Source: Aliiroseovarius sp. Z3 (GTDB lineage: Bacteria > Pseudomonadota > Alphaproteobacteria > Rhodobacterales > Rhodobacteraceae). From it: a stretch of DNA of 64,000 nt. The stretch is from assembly GCF_029105185.1 (NCBI RefSeq), contig NZ_JAFMZK010000005.1, positions 186,001 through 250,000 on the forward strand, in the 5' to 3' direction. The translations under genes were made by a program, and so were the position numbers. Shown here in pieces: positions 1 to 8,168 of this stretch (the first letter of the stretch is position 1; each line of letters begins with the position of its first letter). The notes under the pieces were generated by a model. It was not told the origin of the DNA, searched no databases, and worked only from the letters and a program-made list of their open reading frames with translations.

Positions 1-1576
1 TCCCTTCGTTGATGTAGGGAATGATGCAACGGTTGCAGTAGAAGAAGCGCGCGTCGTTGACCACGATCGGCGTCTTGCGGATCTGGCGCACATAGTCGAG
101 CGCCTTGGCCACAGCACGCGGGCCGGTTTCTTTGCCCTTGATGATCTCGACCAGCATCATGCGTTCGACAGGGCTGAAGAAGTGGATGCCGATGAACTGC
201 TCGGGACGTTCAGACGCCTTGGCCAGCTCGGTGATTGGCAGGGTCGAGGTGTTGGTGGCGAAGATGCAATCGGGGCCAACCACGGCCTCGACCTTTTTGG
301 TCATCTCGGCTTTCACACCCACGTCTTCAAACACGGCTTCAATGATCAGATCGGCACCTTTCAGGGCCTCCAGATCGGTGGTGGCGGTGATCGCCGACAG
401 AACGGCCTCTTTCTTCTCGGGCGTGGCTTTCTTGCGGGCGATGCCCTTGTCCAGATAGCTTTCCGAATAGGCCTTACCGCGGTCTGCGGCCTCTTGCGTC
501 TGGTCGATCAGAACGACCTCCATGCCAGCCATGGCGGATACCAGCGCGATGCCAGCGCCCATCATGCCTGCACCCAGAACGCCGACCTTCTTGACCGACT
601 GATCATCGACGTCTTTCGGACGCACAGCGCCTTTTTCAAGCGCCTGTTTGTTGATGAAGAGCGAGCGGATCATGGCGCTGGACGACGGGTTCATCAGCAC
701 ATTGACGAACCAGCGGCATTCCACGCGGAGTGCATCATCAAACGGCACCATTGCGCCTTCATAGACAGCCGCCAGCAGGGCTTTTGCCGCCGGATAGACG
801 CCATTGGTCTTGCCATGGATCATCACGGCCGCGCCAACAAAGGTCTGGAAACCAGCGGGGTGATAGGGCGCGCCGCCGGGCATTTTGTAGCCCTTTGCGT
901 CCCACGGTTTCACGATGTCCGCATCGGTGGCGTTCAGAACCCATTCTTTCGCGCGGGCTTGCAGGTCCTCTGCCGGAACAACCTCGTCAATCAGGCCAGC
1001 CGCTTTGGCTTTGTCGGGCGACACGGTTTTGCCTTCCAGCAGGAAGGGGGCGGCCGCCATTGCGCCCATCTTGCGCACCAGACGGGTGGTGCCGCCTGCG
1101 CCGGGGAAGATGCCAACCATGATTTCCGGCAGGCCGATTTTGGCCTTCGGGTTGTCTGCCGCGATGATGCGGTGACAGGCCAGCGGGATCTCCAGACCGA
1201 TGCCAAGCGCGATGCCGGGCAGGGCGGCGACAATCGGTTTGCCGCCTTTGTTGGTTTTGGGGTCCATGCCCGCGCGCTCGATTTTGCGCAGCACGCCGTG
1301 CATCGACATGATGCCGTCAAACAGACCCTGTGCCGGGTTGTCGCCCGCGTCGGATTTCATCTGAGCGATCACGTTCAGGTCCATCCCGCCCGCGAAGTCT
1401 TTCTTCGCCGAGGTGATGATTGCACCCTTCACGTTGTCGTCGGACAGCACCGTGTCGACATGCGCATTGAGTTCTTCAAGCGCCGCATAGGACAGCACGT
1501 TCATGGATTTGCCGGGAACATCCCAAGCGATGGTGGCGACGCCGTCGGCGTCAACGGAATAGTTGAAATCAGCCAT
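1..1576 (-). CDS. fadJ: FadJ-type 3-hydroxyacyl-CoA dehydrogenase/enoyl-CoA hydratase (3' end outside window)
   Basis: Multifunctional beta-oxidation alpha subunit: hydrates trans-2-enoyl-CoA and oxidises the 3-hydroxyacyl-CoA with NAD in the cytoplasm. About 525 codons are present. Residues 1-190 read as a crotonase domain with GIFPGAGGTTRL near residue 147. A Rossmann site GVLGAGMMGAGIA starts near 330 and TNTSTLPI follows near 440. The C-terminal dehydrogenase half lies beyond base 1. ATG at 1576 is preceded by AAGGAGAC. The thiolase ends 12 bases upstream, so the two subunits are almost certainly co-transcribed. FadB versus FadJ naming is a guess; the multifunctional architecture is clear. 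Confidence 0.93.
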   Translation of the reverse strand, partial: MADFNYSVDADGVATIAWDVPGKSMNVLSYAALEELNAHVDTVLSDDNVKGAIITSAKKDFAGGMDLNVIAQMKSDAGDNPAQGLFDGIMSMHGVLRKIERAGMDPKTNKGGKPIVAALPGIALGIGLEIPLACHRIIAADNPKAKIGLPEIMVGIFPGAGGTTRLVRKMGAMAAAPFLLEGKTVSPDKAKAAGLIDEVVPAEDLQARAKEWVLNATDADIVKPWDAKGYKMPGGAPYHPAGFQTFVGAAVMIHGKTNGVYPAAKALLAAVYEGAMVPFDDALRVECRWFVNVLMNPSSSAMIRSLFINKQALEKGAVRPKDVDDQSVKKVGVLGAGMMGAGIALVSAMAGMEVVLIDQTQEAADRGKAYSESYLDKGIARKKATPEKKEAVLSAITATTDLEALKGADLIIEAVFEDVGVKAEMTKKVEAVVGPDCIFATNTSTLPITELAKASERPEQFIGIHFFSPVERMMLVEIIKGKETGPRAVAKALDYVRQIRKTPIVVNDARFFYCNRCIIPYINEG

Positions 1577-1588
1577 GTTTACGTCTCC

Positions 1589-2794
1589 TTACACGCGTTC
1601 CAGAATGGTGGCGGCACCCATGCCCGAGCCGATGCAGAGCGTGGCCAGACCGGTTTCCTTGTCCGAGCGCTCCATTTCATCCAGCAGGGCGCCAAGGATC
1701 ATCGCGCCAGTGCCGCCCAGCGGGTGGCCCATGGCAATCGCGCCGCCGTTGACGTTCACCTTGTTAGTGTCAGCGTCAAAGGCTTGGATGAAGCGCAGAA
1801 CGACGGATGCGAAGGCTTCGTTGACTTCGAACAGGTCGATGTCGCCAAACGACATGCCAGCGGCTTGCAGAACGCGTTCGGTCGCGGGGACCGGGCCGGT
1901 CAGCATGATCGTCGGATCAGTGCCCACTTTCGAGGTCGCCTTGACGCGCGCGCGGGGTTTCAATCCGTGACGTTCGCCGAACTCTTTGTTGCCGATCAGC
2001 ACAGCGGCCGAGCCGTCTGCGATGCCCGACGAGTTACCAGCGTGGTGCACATGATTGATGCGCTCAAGATGCGGGTATTTCAACAGGGCCACAGCGTCGA
2101 AGCCAGGCATCGCTTCGCCCATCGCTTTGAACGAAGGGTTCAGGCCGCCCAGCGTCTGCATGGTGGTTTCGCGGATCATCTCGTCCTGATCCATCACGGT
2201 CAGGCCGTTTTGGTCGGTGACGGGGACGATCGATTTGAAGCGGCCATCGGCACGCGCAGCAGCGGCGCGTTTCTGGCTTTCGACCGCATAGGCGTCGCAG
2301 TCATCGCGGCTAAAGCCGTACTCGGTCGCGATGATGTCGGCCGAGATACCCTGCGGCACGAAGTAAGCCTTCATGGCCAGATGGGGGTCAGCGGCAATCG
2401 CGCCACCGTCCATACCCATGGGCACGCGGCTCATGCTTTCCACACCACCGGCGATGTAGGCTTCACCGGCGCCGCCCTTCACCTGGTTCGCGGCCATGTT
2501 CACGGCTTCCAGGCCCGAGGCGCAGAAACGGTTGATCGAGACGCCGGGGATACGCTCGTCCAGATCGGAGTAGAGCACGGCGGAGCGGGCCAGACAGGCA
2601 CCTTGTTCGCCAACCTGGGTCACGTTGCCCCAGATCACATCCTCGACGGCATGACCGTCCAGATTGTTGCGCTCTTTCAGCGCGTTCAAAGCCACAGAGG
2701 ACAGGCGCACCGCTGTCACTTCGTGCAGCGTTCCGTCTTTCTTGCCCTTGCCGCGCGGGGTGCGCACGGCGTCATAGATATAGGCGTCGGTCAT
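1589..2794 (-). CDS. fadA: acetyl-CoA C-acyltransferase (thiolase), beta-oxidation beta subunit
   Basis: Thiolytic cleavage of 3-ketoacyl-CoA to acetyl-CoA and a shortened acyl-CoA. 401 residues, normal for the family. The nucleophile is Cys91 in NRFCASGLEAV; the C-terminal part holds GGAIAMGHPLGGTGA and CIGSGMGAA with the catalytic His and second Cys. An in-frame ATG lies at 2797, but AAAGGA sits at a better distance from the ATG at 2794, giving MTDAYIYDAVRTPRG. The gene lies between a glutathione transferase and the FadJ-type gene on the same strand, with short gaps. Confidence 0.93.
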   Translation of the reverse strand: MTDAYIYDAVRTPRGKGKKDGTLHEVTAVRLSSVALNALKERNNLDGHAVEDVIWGNVTQVGEQGACLARSAVLYSDLDERIPGVSINRFCASGLEAVNMAANQVKGGAGEAYIAGGVESMSRVPMGMDGGAIAADPHLAMKAYFVPQGISADIIATEYGFSRDDCDAYAVESQKRAAAARADGRFKSIVPVTDQNGLTVMDQDEMIRETTMQTLGGLNPSFKAMGEAMPGFDAVALLKYPHLERINHVHHAGNSSGIADGSAAVLIGNKEFGERHGLKPRARVKATSKVGTDPTIMLTGPVPATERVLQAAGMSFGDIDLFEVNEAFASVVLRFIQAFDADTNKVNVNGGAIAMGHPLGGTGAMILGALLDEMERSDKETGLATLCIGSGMGAATILERV

Positions 2795-2811
2795 CATTCG
2801 TCCTTTCGAAA

Positions 2812-3447
2812 TCACGCGCGGTCCGGAAGGGAACCGGGCATCAGGTCATAGGGGTGTTTCCAGCCGGGCGTCTCGGAAATCCGGGTCAGCCAGGCGTCAA
2901 TTGCGGGCCATTCGGCGCGGTCAAAGCCGAAGGGTTCAGGATAAAAAAGGTATCCGCAGCACGAGATGTCGGCGATGGTGATGGCCTCACCGACCAGCCA
3001 GTCCCGTTGTGTAAGCTCGCCTTCAAGAACCTTGTAGGCGCTTTTCAGGCGGGCCTGATTGAAGGCGATCACCTCGACTGGTCGCTTATCTTCGGGCACG
3101 AAGTTCATCAAAAAACGGGTGTTTCCCGCAACAGAAGACAATTTGTGATTGTCCCAGAACTGCCAGCGCAGAATCTCGCGGCGTTCAGCGGCGCTGGTGC
3201 CGCCCAGTTTGCCGGATTTCGAGGATACATAATCCTGAACGACGCCTGATTGCGACAGGGTGACATCGCCGTCAATCATAACCGGGATCTCGCCCATCGG
3301 GTTCAGGTCGCGAAACTCTGGGCTGCGGCTCTCGCCGTTGAAAAAATTGACGAAGACCGGTTCCCATTCAAGGCCCGACAACTCCAGCGTCAGAGCAGCC
3401 TTATAAGCGTTGCCGCTTTCGCCGAAGCAATAGAGTTTGATCGTCAT
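2812..3447 (-). CDS. glutathione S-transferase family protein
   Basis: 211 residues with an N-terminal thioredoxin-like domain (about 1-78: MTIKLYCFGESGNAYKAAL, then NPMGEIPVMIDGDVTLSQS) and an all-helical C-terminal domain. The glutathione-binding cis-Pro is in EIPVM and the ESxA-like position reads SQSGVV. It would conjugate or shuttle glutathione; the substrate is unknown. AGGAGG lies 6 bases before ATG 3447. It is the first gene after a cluster of hairpins at 3475-3585, so it may begin its own transcript with the thiolase and FadJ genes. Confidence 0.85.
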   Translation of the reverse strand: MTIKLYCFGESGNAYKAALTLELSGLEWEPVFVNFFNGESRSPEFRDLNPMGEIPVMIDGDVTLSQSGVVQDYVSSKSGKLGGTSAAERREILRWQFWDNHKLSSVAGNTRFLMNFVPEDKRPVEVIAFNQARLKSAYKVLEGELTQRDWLVGEAITIADISCCGYLFYPEPFGFDRAEWPAIDAWLTRISETPGWKHPYDLMPGSLPDRA

Positions 3448-3474
3448 CCGGTCCTCCTTGTCGATGTTCCGTAG

Positions 3475-3585
3475 CTGGGGGCGCTGCCCCCAGACCCCCG
3501 GGATACTTCGGACAAGAAAAAACCGTGCCTGCTTTTTCTTGTCGAAAATATCCCCGCCGGAGGCTTCAACTCGTGCCTCCGGCGG
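3475..3585. repeat. cluster of intergenic hairpins, member of a modular repeat family; likely terminator
   Basis: Three inverted repeats in 111 bases. CTGGGGGCGCTGCCCCCAG is at 3475-3493. GACAAGAAAAA at 3511-3521 pairs with TTTTTCTTGTC at 3533-3543. CCGCCGGAGGC at 3554-3564 pairs with GCCTCCGGCGG at 3575-3585. The module order GGGGCG..GCCCC, then CCCGGGATA, resembles the copies at 15610 and 54943. It probably ends the transcript of the upstream minus-strand genes. Confidence 0.7.
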
Positions 3586-3590
3586 TATGG

Positions 3591-3803
3591 TTAGCGTTTG
3601 CGTGCATCAAGTTCCGAATTAAACAGCCGTAATCGAGCCGTCAGGTTTTCATGGTCCGTCACGCTGTCGAAATGTTCAAAGAGGAAGGACAGGGCTTCAC
3701 CTTCGTCAAGCCCCGCCTCTTTCGCGAAACGCCTGAGCCGACGATAGCCATCCTCTGTCATTGCACAGGGGAAACGGCGGGTCAGTTTGAAACGTTTCGG
3801 CAT
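3591..3803 (-). CDS. small conserved-looking basic protein, function unknown
   Basis: 70 residues, MPKRFKLTRRFPCAMTEDGYRRLRR at the start, rich in Arg/Lys, with two likely helices (EDGYRRLRRFAKEAG and GEALSFLFEHFDSV). No family is recognised; the size and charge would suit a small regulator or protein-binding factor, which is speculation. It lies 27 bases downstream of the acyl-CoA dehydrogenase and is followed by the hairpin cluster, so it probably closes the regulator-dehydrogenase transcript. GGAGACATC precedes ATG 3803. Confidence 0.6.
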   Translation of the reverse strand: MPKRFKLTRRFPCAMTEDGYRRLRRFAKEAGLDEGEALSFLFEHFDSVTDHENLTARLRLFNSELDARKR

Positions 3804-3830
3804 GATGTCTCCTTGCTTGATTTGCCCGGC

Positions 3831-5606
3831 TTAGAATGCGTCGGCGTCCAAACCCATCACGGTGTCTGCACCGCTTTCGATGCGGGCCAGATGCATACCG
3901 GTCGCGGGCAAGCGGCGTGCCATATAGTAACGCGCCGTGGTCAGCTTGGTCTCATAGAACGTGGCGTCAGATGCGCCATTTGCAAGGGCGTCCAACGCAG
4001 CACGGGATTGCTGCGCCCAAGCGTAGCCCAGGCAGACATGGCCAAACAGGTGCATGAAATCATAGCTGCCCGCCAGCGCGTGGTTCGGGTTCTTCATGCC
4101 GTTTTGCATGAAGAACATTGACGCGGCCTGCAGGTGTTTCGACGCGGTTTTCAAGGGGTCGATGAAATCCTTCATCGCATCGTCTTCACTGTGTTCCTTG
4201 CAATAGGCTTTGATCAACTCGAAGAAGGCCATCACGTGTTTGCCGCCGTCTGCGGCCAACTTACGACCAACCAGGTCGAGCGCCTGCACACCATTCGCAC
4301 CTTCGTATATCTGCGCAATGCGGGCGTCGCGGACAAACTGGCTCATGCCATGTTCTTCGATATAACCGTGACCGCCATAGATTTGCTGAGCCAGCACGGT
4401 CATGTCAAAGCCCTGATCGGTCAGGAAGCCTTTCAGAACCGGGGTCATCAGGCTGATCAGGCCATCTGCGTCCTTGTCTTCCGAGCGATGTGCCTGGTCG
4501 ATCAGCTGAGCGCCCCAGAGCAGGAAGCCACGTGCGCCTTCAATGAAGCTTTTCTGATCCATCAGCGAGCGGCGGATATCGGGGTGCACGATCAACGGAT
4601 CGGCGGGGCCGTCCGGGTTTTTCACGCCCGTTACGTCACGCCCTTGCAGACGGTCCTTGGCATAGATGACGGCGTTCTGATACGCGGCCTCGGCTTGTGC
4701 CAGACCTTGCATTGCCACGCCCAGACGCGCCTCGTTCATCATGGTGAACATGGCGCGCATGCCTTTGTGTTCGGTGCCCAGCAGGTATCCGGTCGCCTCG
4801 TCATAGTTCATGACGCAGGTCGAGTTGCCGTGGATGCCCATCTTGTGTTCGATGTTGCCAACCGAAACGCCGTTGCGCGATCCGACCGAGCCGTCCTCGT
4901 TCACGTTGAACTTGGGCACGATGAACAACGAAACACCCTTGATGCCTTCGGGGCCACCGGGGATTTTCGCCAGCACAAGGTGGATGACGTTGTCCGACAT
5001 GTCGTGGTCGCCAGCCGAGATGAAAATCTTCTGGCCTGAGACCTTATAGCTGCCATCCTCCTGCGGTTCTGCCTTGGTGCGCATCAGGCCCAGATCGGTA
5101 CCGCAATGCGGTTCGGTCAGGTTCATGGTGCCCGTCCATTCGCAGCTGATCATCTTGGGCAGATAGGTCGCTTTCTGTTCGTCTGTGCCATGCGCCAGGA
5201 TCGCCGAAGCAGCGCCGTGCGTCAGACCTTGATACATTGTGAAAGACTGGTTTGCAGCCGAGAACATCTCGCCCACTGCTGTACCCAGCAGGACGGGCAT
5301 GTTCTGGCCACCGAATTCTTCGGGCATGTCCAGACCGGTCCAGCCACCTTCTTTCATCTGCTCGAACGCATCTTTGAAACCGGTGGGGGTGTAGACGACA
5401 CCGTTTTCCAACCGACAGCCTTCCTGATCACCCACGACGTTCAGGGGGGCCAGAACCTCGCTGGCCACTTTGCCGGCTTCTTCCAGAACCGCGCCTGTGA
5501 AGTCAGGTTCCAGTTCGTCATAACCGGGGATATTCAGTTTGTCCGCCTTAAGCACTTCATGCAGAAGGAAGGCCATGTCCTTGGTCGGCGCGGTATAGCT
5601 GGGCAT
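3831..5606 (-). CDS. acyl-CoA dehydrogenase, DmdC-like large family
   Basis: 591 residues, the long acyl-CoA dehydrogenase type with a C-terminal extension, like the roseobacter 3-methylmercaptopropionyl-CoA dehydrogenases (DmdC) and relatives. It oxidises an acyl-CoA to the 2-enoyl-CoA using FAD and passes electrons to ETF. Visible family stretches: [13 protein letters not shown] near 163, [13 protein letters not shown], and [17 protein letters not shown] with the catalytic-base Glu region near 435. It follows a MerR regulator by 23 bases. The substrate (long-chain, branched or sulfur-containing acyl-CoA) cannot be told from the sequence. Confidence 0.9.
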   Translation of the reverse strand: MPSYTAPTKDMAFLLHEVLKADKLNIPGYDELEPDFTGAVLEEAGKVASEVLAPLNVVGDQEGCRLENGVVYTPTGFKDAFEQMKEGGWTGLDMPEEFGGQNMPVLLGTAVGEMFSAANQSFTMYQGLTHGAASAILAHGTDEQKATYLPKMISCEWTGTMNLTEPHCGTDLGLMRTKAEPQEDGSYKVSGQKIFISAGDHDMSDNVIHLVLAKIPGGPEGIKGVSLFIVPKFNVNEDGSVGSRNGVSVGNIEHKMGIHGNSTCVMNYDEATGYLLGTEHKGMRAMFTMMNEARLGVAMQGLAQAEAAYQNAVIYAKDRLQGRDVTGVKNPDGPADPLIVHPDIRRSLMDQKSFIEGARGFLLWGAQLIDQAHRSEDKDADGLISLMTPVLKGFLTDQGFDMTVLAQQIYGGHGYIEEHGMSQFVRDARIAQIYEGANGVQALDLVGRKLAADGGKHVMAFFELIKAYCKEHSEDDAMKDFIDPLKTASKHLQAASMFFMQNGMKNPNHALAGSYDFMHLFGHVCLGYAWAQQSRAALDALANGASDATFYETKLTTARYYMARRLPATGMHLARIESGADTVMGLDADAF

Positions 5607-5629
5607 AGAGGTCGTCCTTGTCCTGGGTC

Positions 5630-6019
5630 TTATTGTTCATCGTCGAGTGAGGCGATCTTGTCGTTCACCCATTGCAACTGGTTTGTCAGATCGTCGATGG
5701 CGTCGTCCAGTTCAGCCCGTTGGCGTTTCAGGTCCTCAAGATGGCCCTGTGCCACGTCATAAGTGCGTTTCAACTGCGTCTTTTGTTGATCGCCGCGATC
5801 GTAAAGGTCCAGCAGCTGCCGGATCTCTTCCAACGAAAAGCCGAAACGCTTGCCGCGCAGGATCAGTTTCAGTCGCGCACGATCACGCTTGGTAAACAGC
5901 CGCTTCTGGCCTTCACGAATGGGCGCAATAAGCTCTTTCGCCTCGTAAAAGCGCAAAGTACGTGCGGTGACGTCGAAGGCATCGCACATTTGCCGAATGG
6001 TCATAAGTTCGTCGGTCAT
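5630..6019 (-). CDS. MerR-family transcriptional regulator of acyl-CoA metabolism (LiuR-like)
   Basis: 129 residues: a winged-helix MerR head ([25 protein letters not shown]) and a dimerisation coiled coil (about 75-120). No Cys metal-binding loop is seen, so it is not a metal sensor; LiuR-type MerR proteins control branched-chain and fatty acyl-CoA degradation. An upstream in-frame ATG at 6238 gives an unconvincing leader; ATG 6019 has TTGGAG 7 bases before it and starts at the HTH. The first gene downstream is the acyl-CoA dehydrogenase. Its promoter carries palindromes that could be its own operator. Confidence 0.87.
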   Translation of the reverse strand: MTDELMTIRQMCDAFDVTARTLRFYEAKELIAPIREGQKRLFTKRDRARLKLILRGKRFGFSLEEIRQLLDLYDRGDQQKTQLKRTYDVAQGHLEDLKRQRAELDDAIDDLTNQLQWVNDKIASLDDEQ

Positions 6020-6074
6020 ACTAGCTCCAATCTTTACCCGACGCCGGTCGTGTAGTCTGACCAGCACGTCATAC

Positions 6075-6103
6075 AATATAAGTTTACGTTGACGTAAATG
6101 TAA
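6075..6103 (-). promoter_or_regulatory. promoter with palindromic operator in the spacer, upstream of the MerR regulator
   Basis: On the minus strand TTACAT (6103-6098) is followed after 17 bases by TATATT (6080-6075). The spacer contains most of the palindrome TTTACGTTGACGTAAA (6083-6098, 6-bp arms). MerR proteins typically bind between -35 and -10, and LiuR-type sites known from proteobacteria have this TTTACG..CGTAAA form. The assignment is inference from position and symmetry. Confidence 0.6.
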
Positions 6104-6126
6104 CGTGGCGTCAGAGCTTTTCTTGT

Positions 6127-6138
6127 CGTTACGTAACG
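6127..6138. promoter_or_regulatory. second palindrome CGTTACGTAACG upstream of the MerR gene
   Basis: A perfect 12-bp palindrome 29 bases upstream of the first operator candidate, sharing the TTACGTAA core. It may be a second regulator site, for this MerR protein or for the neighbouring one encoded at 6271-6639. Confidence 0.4.
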
Positions 6139-6270
6139 TCGAAAATCTGCCTGCATGACGCAAGGGTATGGTTTTCAACAGAAAACAGGGTGCCGCAGGG
6201 TCAGCGAAAATCCTGGGTTCGTGCAGTAAAAAAGCCAAATCCCAAATGAAATAAGGAGAATCAGCCTGTA

Positions 6271-6639
6271 CTAGCTCAACGCTTGAGCCACATCATCACG
6301 CAGTTTCTGAAGATCTTTGATGCTTTCCGCCAGTTGTTCATGCTGGCTGCGCAGGTCAACGAGTTGCCGGTCGGCAAGCTCAACCCACGCGCGGTTTTGT
6401 GCATCGGTGCCTTTCTCATCATAGATCAAAAGCCACTGCCGCAGTTCTTCGAGTGAAAACCCAAACCGACGCCCGCGAAGAATCAGCGTCATACGCGCCA
6501 CTTCGCGTGGGGTATAAAAACGGGCGCGGCCTTCCTTCTCGGGGCTCAGTAGCTCGATATACTCGTAGTATCTGAGCGTGCGCGGCGTTACGTCGAACTT
6601 CGCGCACATTTCCTTGAAGGTCAGGCGGTCTTCAGTCAT
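6271..6639 (-). CDS. second MerR-family transcriptional regulator
   Basis: 122 residues, paralogous to the regulator at 5630-6019: TFKEMCAKFDVTPRTLRYYEYIELLSP is the HTH, followed by [18 protein letters not shown] and a C-terminal coiled coil. The start at 6639 (MTEDRLTF) was chosen because it aligns with its paralogue and a G-rich stretch lies 5 bases upstream; the longer ORF adds a leader with no resemblance. The two regulators share the sequence [11 protein letters not shown] but differ in the effector-binding tail, so they may respond to different signals. Confidence 0.85.
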   Translation of the reverse strand: MTEDRLTFKEMCAKFDVTPRTLRYYEYIELLSPEKEGRARFYTPREVARMTLILRGRRFGFSLEELRQWLLIYDEKGTDAQNRAWVELADRQLVDLRSQHEQLAESIKDLQKLRDDVAQALS

Positions 6640-7164
6640 CGGTGCCCCATTTCCATTCTGTGTGGGGCACAGCGTAATCGACAGGGGCATGGGGCGCAAT
6701 TGCGTAGAAGCACCTGTCCTTGTCGGTTGACTTAATTCATGAAGCCGGGGGCAAGAACGAAGAATGCGTAGGCTACGATCAAGGCGAGGATGCTTGAATA
6801 AAGTGTCGCCATCACCGCAGCTTTCGGGTTCAGGGCAATCGCAGGGAACAAGGCATCGCCATCAGTGTCGCTAGGGTCGCTACAACAGCCCCGCCACAGT
6901 CTGGTGTCGTGCCCTAGAGGGCTGCCCGCGAGACTTGTGCGCCCCTGTGCCTTGGACAGGCTTTCATCAATATCAAAGTTGGACAGTCGCTCGGCGCCAC
7001 AGAAAATCAAAAGCGTGGCGGCGGTGAAGGCCGAGCCGTGAGCATGGACGTCGGTTATGGGTGCTGTTGAAGTCGCGAATAAATCTTGATTGCGAAAGTA
7101 GGGGCTGGACGTGCCTTTTGCGACAGCCAATAAAAGACGGGACACGGCAAAAAGGGAACCTGTG
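6640..7164. other. 525-base interval without a confident gene; possible small membrane ORF at 6732-6812 (-)
   Basis: No gene is convincing here. On the minus strand a frame ending at 6732 closes with MATLYSSILALIVAYAFFVL, then APGFMN (ATG 6812, 26 residues), one clear membrane-spanning helix; the frame stays open upstream with reasonable codon use but no ATG until inside the next gene. A longer product from a GTG or TTG start is possible. No clear ribosome-binding site was seen. The rest may be promoter and leader for the genes on either side. Confidence 0.3.
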
Positions 7165-7656
7165 ATGATCAAAGGTCTGACTCCCGAGAAAAAAGCTGAA
7201 ATTGCTCGGAAATTTACCGAAGCCATTCCGCATTGTGGGGCTTTGGGCATGACCCTTGATGAATTGGGGGAAGGCGAGGCGGTGATGTCTATGCCCTATG
7301 ATCCCCGCTTTGTCGGCGATCCGCGGTCAGGGGTGATTCATGGCGGTGCGGTGTCGGCGCTGATGGATACCTGCTGCGGGTCGGCTGTGATGAGCCACCC
7401 CGACGCTCCGGCGATCACCGCGACGATTGATCTGCGCATCGACTATATGCGTCCGGCCACGCCTGGTCACAGAATTACGGCGCGGGCAACCTGCTATCAT
7501 GTCACGCGTTCGGTCGCTTTCGTGCGCGCGGTCGCGCTGGACGAAGATGAAAACCGTCCTGTAGCGACGGCAACGGGTGCCTTTTCTGCGGATGGGGACC
7601 CGAAACGGCGCTCGACCGAAATCTCGTCCGAAATCAGCGGGGGGGACGTGGCATGA
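7165..7656 (+). CDS. PaaI-family hotdog thioesterase
   Basis: 163 residues, single hotdog domain. The family signature is visible as [20 protein letters not shown] near residue 54, with RIDYMRPA downstream. It would hydrolyse acyl- or aryl-CoA thioesters. ATG 7165 is chosen over 7111 because AAGGGA lies 8 bases before it and the upstream extension is low-complexity. Its stop overlaps the start of the next gene as ATGA, so the pair is translationally coupled. Confidence 0.85.
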   Translation: MIKGLTPEKKAEIARKFTEAIPHCGALGMTLDELGEGEAVMSMPYDPRFVGDPRSGVIHGGAVSALMDTCCGSAVMSHPDAPAITATIDLRIDYMRPATPGHRITARATCYHVTRSVAFVRAVALDEDENRPVATATGAFSADGDPKRRSTEISSEISGGDVA

Positions 7657-8168
7657 GTGGAACAGCAAAGCGCCCACGCCCGGAACCTGTTGAAGTGGTC
7701 AAGAAACGTCGCGATGCTGCCCTGTCGGCGCTGGTCGAAAGTGTACCATACCTTAGCTTTCTGGGCATCACGGTCGAGCGTCACGGGGATGAATTGACCG
7801 CGGTCTTGCCGTTCTCGGACAAGCTGATCGGCAACCCGTTGCTTCCCGCCATTCACGGTGGGGTGACAGCGGCCTTTTTGGAAACGGCGGCGGTGGTCGA
7901 ACTCAGTTGGGTGTCCCTGTGGGAGGATATGGAGACCGGGAAGCTGGACCCCGGCACGCTTGGGCCGGATAACCTGCCTTACCTGCCCAAGACGATCGAC
8001 TTTTCAATTGACTATCTTCGCTCGGGCCTGCCCCGTGACGCTTATGCAAGGGCGCGGATCGTGCGACAAGGGCGGCGCTATGCCTCGGTGCATGTCGAGG
8101 CATGGCAGGACAATCGTAACAAGCTTTACGCACAGGCGACCGGCCATTTCCTGATGCCCAGTAAATGA
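7653..8168 (+). CDS. second PaaI-family hotdog thioesterase
   Basis: 171 residues. Hotdog features: [20 protein letters not shown] near residue 67 and [20 protein letters not shown] near 113. It is a divergent paralogue of the gene just upstream and overlaps it by 4 bases; hotdog folds work as dimers, so a heterodimer is possible. It also overlaps the MATE gene downstream by 4 bases (ATGA at 8165). The substrate is unknown. Confidence 0.82.
   Translation: MSGTAKRPRPEPVEVVKKRRDAALSALVESVPYLSFLGITVERHGDELTAVLPFSDKLIGNPLLPAIHGGVTAAFLETAAVVELSWVSLWEDMETGKLDPGTLGPDNLPYLPKTIDFSIDYLRSGLPRDAYARARIVRQGRRYASVHVEAWQDNRNKLYAQATGHFLMPSK

Noticed and set aside
182-2851. 889-residue plus-strand open frame
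   Set aside because: It is the antisense of the FadJ and thiolase genes; it is rich in His and Arg with no domain logic, as expected for a GC-rich shadow frame.
6640-7164. tmRNA or other structured RNA
   Set aside because: Hoped for because of the gap length, but no tag-coding sequence, acceptor pairing or conserved RNase P or SRP motifs were found on either strand.
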